Below are positions 22,490 through 32,586 of a DNA stretch of 64,000 nt, one piece after another. The position numbers were made by a program, and so were the translations under genes. How positions within the stretch are numbered: position 1 is the stretch's first letter; each line of letters begins with the position of its first letter. Under the pieces are notes generated by a model. That model did not search any database. It saw only the letters and a program-made list of their open reading frames with translations, and had not been told where the DNA came from. The DNA is from Prosopocoilus inquinatus (Eukaryota > Arthropoda > Insecta > Coleoptera > Lucanidae). The stretch lies in NCBI GenBank assembly GCA_036172665.1, contig CM069877.1, positions 12,048,501 through 12,112,500 of the forward strand, in the 5' to 3' direction.

Positions 22490-23930
22490 GAAATTCTAAA
22501 ACACACATATACACAATAATGTTTAAAAATAATATTAAAAGAATGTAAAAAATAAATAAGAAATGTTTAAGGGAATTTAGGGGAAAAAATTGAAAAAAAC
22601 GAAACAAAATACGCCAAGCTTTAATAATAATAAAAGTTCCAAATTCAAGGTCAACCCAACTGAAACCAATTTAAGCGAAGCCAAGATAGTACGTGTTTTA
22701 CTTTTTTGGAAAATTGTTCAAGATCAACCCAACCCAATTGAAGTAGATCTGAGTGATTTCAACTCAACAAAAAATCTTCAAAATTAAAGAACAAATTTTA
22801 AAAAGTGGGAATTTTTATATGTGAGAAATAATCAAATTAGGGATAATGTTTAAAAATAATATCAAAAAAATGTAAAAAAAATTAAGAGTAAACCAGTTCA
22901 AGGTCAACCCAATCCAATAAAAATTGCTGGAAAACGTTGAAAATTTGAGGTGTCTCAAGGCCCACCCAACCCAACTGAAGCCGACCCAAGCGAAGCCAAA
23001 ATAATACTTTTTTTATTGCTCAGGGTCAACCCAACCCAAAAGAAGAAGACCTGAGTGAACACAACCCACCAAAAAAAAATCTTAAAAATTAGGAAAGAAA
23101 TTTTAAAAAGTCGGGAATATTTTTAAATGTGAAAAAAAACCGAAAGATTAGGGATAGTGTTTAAAAATAATATTAAAAAAACGTAAAAAAATAAAAAAGA
23201 ATTAAGGAAATTTGGGGAAAAAATTTGGAAAAAAGTAAAACAAAGTACACCATGACTGAGAAAAAGTATCGAAAACTCGAAGGAAAAGAGAAGTTCAAGG
23301 TCAACCCAACCCAAGGCCAAGGTCAACTCAAAGTAACTGAAATCGACCTAAACGAAGCTAAAATAATACGTTTCTTTTTGGAAAATTCTTCAAGGCAATT
23401 CCACCCAATCCAAGAAGACTTGAGCGAACCCAACCCAACAAAAAATCTTAAAAATTAGGGAAGAAATTTTCATAAGTCGGGAAATGTGAAATATAAATCT
23501 AGAAATTAGAGATAATGTTTAAAAATAATATTAAAAGAGTGTAAAAAAAGATTTAAAAAAAATTAAGGGACCAAAAAAATTAGGGAAAAATACAGAATCC
23601 AAAAATTCTAAAAGAAATTGAAAAAATTAGGAAAACTACTTTCAAAAGTAAGGAAAATTTTTTAAAATGAAAAAGATACGAAAAATTCGGGAAAAAATTT
23701 GAAAAAAAAATAAAAACGTAAAAGATGAAAGGTATAAAAAGAGGAAAATTAATAAAATTTAATAATTAGAGAAAAAAATCTAATAATTGAAAATACTTTA
23801 AAATAATCTGAAAATTATGGAAAAATTAAAAAAGAAATTAAAATAATGTAGAAACTCAAGAAGAATTAAAAAAACCAAAAAAGTGGAAAAGCCAAAATAA
23901 TTAAAAAAAATTAAATGGAATTTTTTTTTA
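22490..23930 (+). repeat. A-rich tandem repeat, unit about 310-360 bp
   Basis: The landmark GTTTAAAAATAATATTAAAA (with small changes) recurs near 22518, 22846, 23158 and 23517, giving periods of roughly 310-360 bp. Each of the first three units also contains a block with GGTCAACCCAACC and a downstream AACCCAACAAAAAATCTTAA-like stretch. Two units keep related open frames (22590-22787 and 23225-23458) sharing KFKVNPT, then EAKIxR and TKNLxN. These are parallel translations of the same repeat and not evidence of genes. After 23.6 kb the array decays into A-rich low-complexity DNA. Confidence 0.7.
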
Positions 23931-24207
23931 TTTTTTTAACTTTTTCTTTACATATTCCTTCATTTTTTTAGACCCGACTGCACGGTGATCTCGCGACGAA
24001 GACATACCCTGGGCGCCACATTTAGTTCATATTCTAATATTTGTAACAACTTTTGACGGATCCGCCATTGGTTAACCTGGATATGTTTAAAGCTATTTTT
24101 GATGTTTGATTTTCTTTGCAACTATTTATTTACGTAAAGTAATGACATTAACATTTTAAATTCTAGTTAAATGTCAATTTCCATAGCTTTTTTTGTCTGT
24201 TGCGATT

Positions 24208-24566
24208 TTAAGGTGCGCACACACTTGGTGACGTTAATTCCGTTACGCACTGTCAATATAAATATAATCAAATAATAAAAAAAATTAACACTTTCATTCT
24301 GCTTTGACAGCAAGCATGGCCGCCTTGCATGGGAGACTTATTAGGAGCAAATCCGCTTCAATTTGTCTATCCTACTGTAATGTCAGGTCAAAAAGCGATC
24401 GTAGGATGTAGCTGTTTTATCTGTTCGCAAATATAATCGATTAAAAATAATCTACATTGTGTAGCTCGCTTAACGCCACCAAGTGTGTGCGCACCTTACA
24501 ATTACAACAAACATAATCGACAGTGTGTAGCGGCCTTAACGCCACCAAGTGTGTGCGCACCTTAAA
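24208..24566. mobile_element. MITE with long TIR and a duplicated right end
   Basis: The left end reads TTTTAAGGTGCGCACACACT followed by TGGTG. Its complement occurs twice on the right, CACCAAGTGTGTGCGCACCT at 24478-24497 and again at 24544-24563. The 66-bp interval between them repeats the terminal region including ACAATTACAACAAACATAATCGA. The interior includes the motif GTCAGGTCAAAAAGCGATCG (24383-24402) shared with 53.85, 55.93 and 40.5 kb. It has no coding capacity. Confidence 0.7.
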
Positions 24567-24784
24567 ATTGCAACAAACAAGAAAAAAGATGCAAATATAT
24601 ATTTAAAGTTATTGCATAAATTGAATCATTTCTTTTGATCTTGTGCTCATCTTCGGTTAATATTAGATGGCATCTATTGGGGCGTTTATAACACCCACAC
24701 CCATCACAACTGAAGCCGCTGGCTGTGCTGCAAGTTAATTTCCTCAGCACAAATCTTGTTTCCACTCAGGTAGGTAGCAAGTAA

Positions 24785-25165
24785 TCCAACACGATTTACA
24801 CAGATGGCGCCGTATAATTTTAAATTTCGTAGTTACTACATTTCTGCTTGGTAAGTTTTACTTCGAATTTCGCGCATAATAAACGCCACGCCGCATAGTT
24901 TACACAGATGGCGACACGATGGCAAGTTTCTATTTTAAATACCGCGCCTAAGGAATGCAGTACGGCATGATTTACATAGATGGCGCCACATGACTTCAAG
25001 TTGCAAGGTTATTTTCAAGTTTGTAATTTTTACTTTTTAAATTTCGCGCCCACGGAATGCAGTTAGTCCGGCATGATTTATGTAGAGGACGCCATACGAT
25101 TGCAATTTTTTAGTTTTTATTTCGAATTTCGCGCCAAAAGAATCTACCTTCCTTTGAAATATGTA
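24785..25165 (+). repeat. Tandem array (~70-107 bp units) carrying AGATGGCGCC-type sites
   Basis: Four units are visible. Each has a TTTACACAGATGGCG or CATGATTTACATAGATGGCG head and an ATTTCGCGC tail. The core is AGATGGCGCC at 24802, AGATGGCGAC at 24906, TAGATGGCGCC at 24977 and a decayed TAGAGGACGCC at 25083. Spacings are about 104, 72 and 106 bp. AGATGGCGC resembles insect CTCF motifs and also contains the ATGG core bound by Pho/YY1-type factors. Actual binding is conjecture. Confidence 0.6.
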
Positions 25166-25169
25166 CATA

Positions 25170-25850
25170 AGTACAGCCATATTCAACTAAATTGTTACCG
25201 CTGGAAGCTGTTAACCAATGCGCATGATTTTTATTTTCTTTTTTTTAATTTTAATTTGAAAGCAAATTTTATTTAAGGCGAACTAATTAATCAATCAGTA
25301 AAAGTTCTCCTTTCCGTTTGGCATGGCGCGTTCGGAAAGTGAAAACGCTGAAAACTCGCGCGGAACGCACTCTAGAAGGTGAACGCTTAACGATCGTGAA
25401 ACTTTTTCGCCCGTCTTAATTGGTCCAGTCGAGCACACGATTAGAAACATCCGAATAATTCCTCAAACTTAATCAGAACCATCATGTGCGAAGAGTACTA
25501 AATTGGACAACGTGACGTCATCGTCAGCCAACCTACATTCGCCGCCCGTCGTATATGGAGACTTGTTTATGTGTAAAGAAAAAAAACTCTTTCCTTGTAA
25601 AAATCCCGTCGCCGACGTCTGGTTGCGGCAACTTTCTTCTTCTGCACTTTCAATATTATTTTCCTTCACTTTTTATTTTATTATTACCGGCAGAAAAAAA
25701 ATTTAAACTCACTTTTAAAGGAGCACTATTAAAGTCACACCCAAGAGAGCAAGTGAATGCATTAGGTCCTATATTTTTTTTTTTCATAAACAGTTTATTA
25801 AATAAGACAAAAAAATTATCTTCTTTTATTAAAACAAAGTATTTTAGTTG
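25170..25850. other. No supported gene
   Basis: A GC-richer patch at 25315-25450 and 25480-25640 has no recognisable coding sequence. The 168-codon frame from 25555 runs through low-complexity A/T runs and a dispersed repeat and looks accidental. Confidence 0.4.
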
Positions 25851-25852
25851 TA

Positions 25853-26010
25853 CTATACCGGGTGTCTCAATATACCTACTGCTTCGGAAGAAAAAAAATT
25901 ATAGTCAAAATGACCAAAAGAAATTCAGAGAAAATATTTTTAAGTATCTGAGTTCACCGCAAGGGAGCGCAATCAATGGGCTCGACAAAGCTCGGCAAAG
26001 TTTTCATGAA
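25853..26010 (+). repeat. Dispersed repeat (GGGTGTCTCAATAT family), copy 1
   Basis: It begins TATACCGGGTGTCTCAATAT and contains GAGTTCACCGCAAGGGAGCG followed by CAATCA. Related copies are at 51540-51710 (same strand) and 56850-57014 (opposite strand). Confidence 0.65.
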
Positions 26011-26199
26011 GTATTACGATTTTTCTTTGATTTTTTAATTTATATTAATAGGAATATTTAAGAAAGAAAATTTTAGTAATTTTGCAAAAAGTTCGGGCAC
26101 CAACCCAGCAAGAAAATAAATTCTGGTGATTTTAAGCGAATTTTGGGGCCTAAATCCAACGAGAAAAACTCACAATCAGTAATTTTAAGAGTTTAAAAA

Positions 26200-26450
26200 T
26201 TGTGAATTATTGCAACAAATTGCATCGACAGGTGCTTATTGGTTAAATGTTTTTTTTTTCTTTCGACGTAGATTTGCGATAGAAATAGCGACCACCTACG
26301 TCCCCCGACTAACCATTCAGAACGATCCCAGTTCTCCTTCGCCCCCCATATAAGCACAAAACTCAAGGACGACAATAACAATGATTCACACGATAGTTTC
26401 TATTCTATGTGTCAATAAAGGCCGCAGAGTGAAAGAGTGGGCCTAAGTCT
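26200..26450. other. Possible LTR-like or promoter-like segment
   Basis: A CCATATAAGCACAAAACTCA stretch (26346-26365) looks like a TATA box and start region. About 50 bp downstream an AATAAAGGCCGCAGAG stretch resembles a polyadenylation signal. I found no matched ends or target duplication, so an LTR is only a suggestion. Confidence 0.25.
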
Positions 26451-26514
26451 GCCAGAAGAATCTTACCATTCTATATTGTTTTATACATACTAAAAGTTTT
26501 AACATAAAAATAAA

Positions 26515-26909
26515 ATACAGAGTGTTTCTCAACTTCATCAAAAAATGAATCTGATAAAAATAGAGATAAAAAATAATACAAAGAACAACTTTTTTACATA
26601 GCAAAATATGAATAAATTTTAGAGGTATGGGCACATGTTTAAAAACAAATTGCAGAAGTTGAAAATGGATAAGAATTAAAATTTGTTTAATAAATGATAA
26701 ACCGTTTAAGAGAACAATACTGTTTTCTCTTGTTTCATTTTGTGAGACACTTCAGTGTCAATCCTTCTCAGTGACATCAATTTTCAATTTCTGCAATTTG
26801 TTTTTAAACATGTGCCTCTAACTCTAAAATTTATGTTTTGCTGTGTATAAAATGGTTCTTTGTAATATTATTCGCCTCTATTTGTATCAGTTGAAAAACA
26901 TCCTGTATA
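26515..26909. mobile_element. Foldback element FB-B (0.4 kb palindrome)
   Basis: The left end is TACAGAGTGTTTCTCAACTT and the right end complements it (GTTGAAAAACATCCTGTA). The arms share ACATGTTTAAAAACAAATTG followed by CAGAAGTTGAAAA and other blocks. The arms meet around 26.70-26.76 kb. The right end overlaps the start of the next foldback element in the palindrome ATCCTGTATATATACAGGAT. Confidence 0.8.
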
Positions 26910-27490
26910 TATACAGGATGTCTCAACAGTGCGTTCTCGGGCTATATCTCGATAACTACTGCAGACATAAAAAAAGTTTCAAGACATTTTTATTTTAAAA
27001 TTTAATGGTCTACGACATAAAATTATTTTCACCTATACAGGGTGAATCAAAACAGCGGTACTGAATGCAACTTTTTTATTTTAAATGGCACACCCTATAT
27101 ATGATATCAAATTTGAATTGCTCATAAAATTCTACACATTTTTTATGTACCATAATCTGTGTCTAATTCTAACCGTTCTGAAGATATTTAACATTTTATC
27201 TAAAAACTGTCGCTTGCAGGCATTATTTTATTTATTCATATTTTATTTATTTTTAACTTTAGAGAAAGATTTTCGACACAGATGTAGTTGGTACTTATTC
27301 TAAACCATTATTAAATGTATTTTTATAGTTGCAGGGTGATCATGGTACTAACCAAAATATTGGAAATTTCAAAATGACATAAGTCAAATTTCTTAAATAG
27401 CATGCCCTATATTTTTATATCCTAAATTGCTCGTCTAATACAGTACTTTTGTTTTTGTCATGCAAGTTCTATACCTATCTGCCATATTTT
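26909..27490 (+). mobile_element. FB-A arm without its partner (half element)
   Basis: It starts TATACAGGATGTCTCAACAG followed by TGCGTTCTCGGGC and runs along the left arm of FB-A copy 1 up to the ATCTGCCATATTTTTCGAGA block. Instead of turning back on itself it passes into the A-rich companion segment at about 27490. It is thus half a palindrome. Confidence 0.75.
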
Positions 27491-28317
27491 TCGAGAGCCT
27501 TAGCAAAAAAAAAATTAAAACAAAAGAGACATTAAAGAAACGGCAACAAAATACAAGGTACGAGGCGAAAAGAAAAAACAAAAGCAAAATATTGGAAACA
27601 CCTAGCTGAATGAAAAAGCAAGAGTTTTCTGGACGAATCAAAAAAGCAAATTACCACGCAAAAGAAATAAAAACAAAACAGAAATTAAAGAAACGGCAAC
27701 AAAATACGAACAAAAACGAAATATTGGACACACGAAGCTGAATGAAAAGTACAGTTTTCTGGAACGTTCGCAAAAAATGAAAGCAAACTATGAAAAACTC
27801 AATAATACGCAAAGCAAGAAAGAAACCCATAGTACGAATGCTTAGAGAACAGAAGAAAAAAAATCAACTATCAAAAAAATAGTTGACTAGACGAACAAAA
27901 AACAAATGAATCTCCACATGCAAAAAAGTAGTAAAAAAACAAAAGAAAACTGTAGAAAAGCGTCACTCAACAAAACGTGACAAATTAATTTGATAAAGCT
28001 AAACAAGAGAGAAATACGAGAGCATAAAACGAATTAAAAAAAAAGTAAACAAGTGCCACACGTGCTAAGATGGACCAAAACAACGAAAACAAACGAAAGT
28101 ATTTGCAAGTAAAAAACTCGTAAGAAACAGAAGAGAAACGTAAAAAAGAGTCAATAAAATAAATGCGAGAACCAATTCGGTATTAACAAGAGAAGAATGG
28201 CTGACAGGAAATAAAAGGATGAAACGGACCACAAATGCAAAGCATCAATTCCTTAGAACAAAGAAAAAATAAAAGAGAAAGAAAAAATATGACATAAACA
28301 AAAAGAAAAACATAATG
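27490..28317 (+). repeat. FB-A companion segment (A-rich on plus strand), copy 2
   Basis: This is the reverse complement of 15109-15940. It carries two direct repeats of about 130-150 bp: AAAGAAACGGCAACAAAATA, GAATGAAAA and TTTTCTGGA recur at about 27530-27640 and 27685-27765. The plus strand is Lys/Arg/Gln-rich in translation but broken by stops, with no start codon context. With FB-A arms on both sides, the block 26909-29617 has the order arm, core, full palindrome. Confidence 0.6.
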
Positions 28318-29617
28318 TACAGGCTGTCTCAACAGTGCGTTCTCGGACTATATCTCGATAAAGGTCTACGCCACGAAATTATTTTCACCTATACAGGGTG
28401 AATAAAAACGGCGGTACTGAATGCAACTTTTTTTATATCAAATGGCACAGCCTATATATGATGTCAAATTTGAATTGCTCATAAAATTCTACACATTTTT
28501 TAAGTACCATAATCTGTGTCTAATTCTAACCGTTCTGAAGATATTTAACATTTTATCTAAAAACTGTCGCTTGCAGCCATTATTTTATTTATTCATATTT
28601 TATTTATTTTTAACTATAGAGAAAAGATTTTCGACACAGATGTAGTTGGTACTTTAGCTTATTCTAAGCCATTATTAAATGTATCTTTATGGTTACAGGG
28701 TAATCATGGTACTAAGCAAAATGTTGGATATTTCAAAATGACATAAGTCAGATTTCTTAAATAGCATGCCCTATATTTTTATATCCTAAATTAATCGTCT
28801 AATACAGTACTTTCGTTTTTGTCACGCATGTTATATACCTATCTGCAATATTTTTCGAAAGCCTTATATCCATTTGAGTTATTTCTTTTAAAACGTATAA
28901 TTGTATAAGGTGGCTGTGGACAACAGGTGAACTAATTATTAGTGTCTGCTGGTTCGTTTGTTTTCCATGGCCACCTTAGACAATTACTCGTTTTAAAACA
29001 AATAATTCATACAGGTCCAGGGTTTTAAAAAAATATAGCAGATAAGTATAAGACATGCATGACAAAAACGAAGGTACCGTATTAGACGAACAATTTAGGA
29101 TATAAAAATATAGGGCATGCTATTTAAGAAAATTGACTTAAGTCATTTTGAAATTTCCGATATTTTGGTTAGTACCATGATCACCCTGTAACGACAAAAA
29201 TATTTTTAATAGTGGCTTCGTATAAGTTAAAATATGAACTACATCTGTACCGAAAATCTTTTCTCTAAAGTTAACAATAAACAAAATATGAATAAATAAA
29301 ATAATGGCTGCAATTGTCAGTTTTTAGATAAAATGTTATATATTTTCAAGACGGTTAGATTTAGACATAGATTATGGTACATAAAAAATGTGCAGAATTT
29401 TATGTGCAATCCAAATTTGATATCATATATATTATGTGCCATTTGAAATAAAAAAGTTGCATTCAATACCGCTGTTTTGATTCACCCTGTACAGGTGAAA
29501 ATAATTTTATGTTGTAGACCTCTAAATTTTAAAACAAAAATGTCCTGAAACTATTTTTGTATCTGCACTAGTTATCGAGATATAGCCCGAAAACGCACTG
29601 TTGGGACAGCCTATATA
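28317..29617. mobile_element. Foldback element FB-A, copy 2
   Basis: It starts TACAGGCTGTCTCAACAGTG and ends with the complement (CACTGTTGGGACAGCCTATA). The left arm lacks the ACTACTGCAGATATAAAAAA stretch present in other arms: the text goes directly from ATCTCGATAA to AGGTCTACGCC. The arms otherwise match, with the centre at about 28945 (AAGGTGGCTGTGG and CCATGGCCACCTT). Confidence 0.85.
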
Positions 29618-31487
29618 CAGTGTGATTCACGGAACCCGTTCGGTAAAAGTTTACGGACTTCCCCTTTGAATTTCTGTTTCATATTTTGCAGTTATAAGTT
29701 AGCGATAGTGCTCTATTAAACTATAATATTTCCAACTTTCGGGCACTTCCGCTTGTACTGGAAGTTGCTGCGAACTTTCCTATTTTAAACGGAATACCAC
29801 ATTTTTTATTGCATTTTTGAATTCCTCGTAAAATTCTAAAATTATTTTGATCAACATATGATACAAGAAAATCAGCTGTTTCAGGGATATTTCCTTTTTT
29901 TTTTCAATTTTCTCAAACTTGCAGTACTTTGCTTATGACATTGCCATCTTTGTGCAAGTCATGATGTTAACTTTTGGCCTGTAGTAAACTACAATAAGGT
30001 GCTTTGATATCATGTCCAGTTTTAAACTTAATTGTCTACAGGCTGGTTAAAAGGTATCTTCTATTCGAACTGATTTCAACCGTCGAAAACTCAAGTTTCT
30101 TAAATAGAACACCTAGCATTTTTTTATACCATGAGATTCAGAATTAAATATTCTATCCAACTGTGTTAGCGTTCCCTATACTCATCTCTTACCTTTCTCT
30201 TTCTATTCATGATTTTGTCTTTGACTTTTCGGTATTATTCCTGAATAGTGTGCTATGAAAATTTAAGAAACAAAGGTTCTTTTTTCAGTCAATTGCGATT
30301 ATAAATTTAATTTCTCTTTAAAAACCGAAAAACAATATTTAAATACCTGTCTATCTGCTGTTTTGTTATTTACATATGCCGTATGTATATGAAATCTTGA
30401 TATAACCTTTTACGCATTTACAAAAAGAAATTCTCACTTATAAAACCAAATTTCTGAAAATATAATCAAATGTCTAATAACTTTTTGAAAACTAATAAAT
30501 CAATCATGAACAAATCAACATTAAAAAAGTACACAAATTGTTGGTTATAATGTTTGCTGTAAGCGTCCTCCATTATTTATTAGTAATAAATAATGAAGGA
30601 CACTTAGAGTAACTTTTTGTTGTGTTTAAGTAATAACTTATTTACTTAGACACAACGAATTATATTATTAACTTCTTTAGTCGCTGATTCTTTTTTTCAA
30701 ATACATTTAATATTCCTGCGTTTGAATTTTCATTATCTTGGTTCTTCGTAGCGATTAAATGTTTTTTTTTTTTTTAATTTTTACTGGACGGACGATTTCA
30801 AAAATTACAATTTCTCTAGTTTTCATAGCCCAATATTTAAAAATAATATCAAAAAATTGACGTTCTAAAATAAAAATCATCAATAGCGAGTGAGATATAT
30901 GAGATAGGTATAGGGAATGCTAAAACAGAACGAAAGAACAATTAATCCTCAGACACGCGGTATAAAAATATAGAGGATGTTCTATTTGAAAAACTACAGT
31001 TCTTGACGGTTGAAATCAGTTTGAATAGAAGTTACTTTTTAACCATGCTTTAGACAATTAAGTTTAAAACAGGCCAAAAGCTGAAAGTATGTTGCTGTAG
31101 TCTACTACAGGCCAAAAATTAACATCATGGCTTTTATTGCACAAAGATGGCAGTGTCATAAGCAAGGTATTTCAGGTTTGAAAAAAAATAAATAAATAAA
31201 AAAATGGAAATATCTCTGAAACGGCTAATTTTTCTTGTATCATATATTGAATAAGATAATTTTAGAATTTCCTGAGGAATTCAAAAATGCCTTTAAAAAT
31301 GGGATATTCAATTTAAATTAAGAAAGTTGACAGCCACTTCCAGTATAAGCGGAAGTGCCCGAAAGTTGGAAATATTATATTTTAATAGATCATTATAGCT
31401 AACTTATAATTGTAAAATATGAAATAGAAATTCAAAGGGGAAGTCTGTAAACTTTTAACGAACGGGTTCCGCGAATCACCCTGTATA
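29614..31487. mobile_element. Foldback element FB-C (1.87 kb palindrome)
   Basis: It starts TATACAGTGTGATTCACGGA and ends TCCGCGAATCACCCTGTATA. Arms of about 0.93 kb are near complements. Matching blocks include CTTTCGGGCACTTCCGCTTG with its complement near 31340, and AAACTTAATTGTCTACAGGC with the region near 31050. The centre is a strong hairpin, TCCATTATTTATTAGTAATA, followed by AATAATGAAGGA (about 30570-30600). No coding sequence is visible. Confidence 0.85.
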
Positions 31488-32586
31488 CCGTATATGACAT
31501 ACGCAGTAAATATGTTGGCAGGTGACTTTCTGAATAAAAATAAATTAAATAAAAATTCCCGGAGGAATTAAATTTAAAAAATGTATATCTTTATATTAGA
31601 AAGTCAAAAATAAATTTCAAACGATTGGAAAGTGACATGAGAAAATATTCTTACAAGAAGCGTTATTATTGTCAATCATAATAATTGTAATCGAAACATT
31701 TGAATTCCCTAAGGATGTGAGAAAAACAATTGAGCGCCTAGAATAAAAGAGGTATAAGTGCATTTTTGAGCAAATTTGTTTCATGTGCATTTTTGACTAC
31801 CTAAAATTATTATCTGTTTGATCTTTGCTATGTTGCTATTAGAAATACTATTTCTTCACGATTTCCTATTACTCACATAACTTTAAAATCAAATATCTCT
31901 GTATGCACATAATTGCACTTATATCGCTTTCATTCTAAGTTCCTCAATTAACGATTGTAACAAATATTAAAACTAAAAAAATTATTATGAAAAGTTGGAA
32001 AAAGTCTTAATCTCTGAAAAATGGCAAACAATTAAAGAAAAAATTTAAACAAAGACGTATGTTTTTGAAGACTCGAAAATTACAATCGAAATGAAAAACT
32101 GATTTGTCCCATCGGCTGCGCCTCGATCGCCTGGGTTTCGAATCCCCGACACCTTTGATTTACCGTTCTCTTTTTATTATTAAAATTTTTACATGTATGC
32201 CTTGATTGATTGATATTATTGCAAAAAAAAACTATTTATATTACTTTGCTTAAATATGTATAATCTGGAAAGGAAAAACATGAATTGAGTGAATAAAGGA
32301 AATGCCTAGAAATGTCAAAATTCTTACTTATTAGACGGACTATGTTCAAGAAAAAGGTTTAATTTTTAATAGTACCAATAAGCGATTACATCAAATGGAA
32401 TACCTATAATATAATAAAAGAATCAAAATGGTTTGGATTCGAACGCGGGGCTTCCGAGCCGAAGGCTAAACAATAAGCAAGTTCGACACCATACGACGAA
32501 ATACGATTTCTTTCTCTAAAAAATACGAAGTAAACAAAAGACTGCGATATTCAATGAAAATATTGTGCGACTGCAAAAATGCACTT
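31488..32586. other. No supported gene; AT-rich interval
   Basis: Two stretches look weakly like tRNA B-boxes (GGTTTCGAATCCCC at about 32137 on plus; GGATTCGAACGC at about 32432, the complement of a B-box). They sit in roughly inverted positions but lack a foldable cloverleaf. The rest is AT-rich. Confidence 0.4.

Noticed and set aside
25555..26061. A 168-codon frame
   Set aside because: It runs through A/T homopolymers into a dispersed repeat shared with 51.5 and 56.9 kb. No coding signature.
32094..32475. Two tRNA-like B-box sequences (GGTTTCGAATCCCC and, inverted, GGATTCGAACGC)
   Set aside because: Neither has an A box at the right distance or arms that pair into a cloverleaf, so at most they are tRNA-derived debris.
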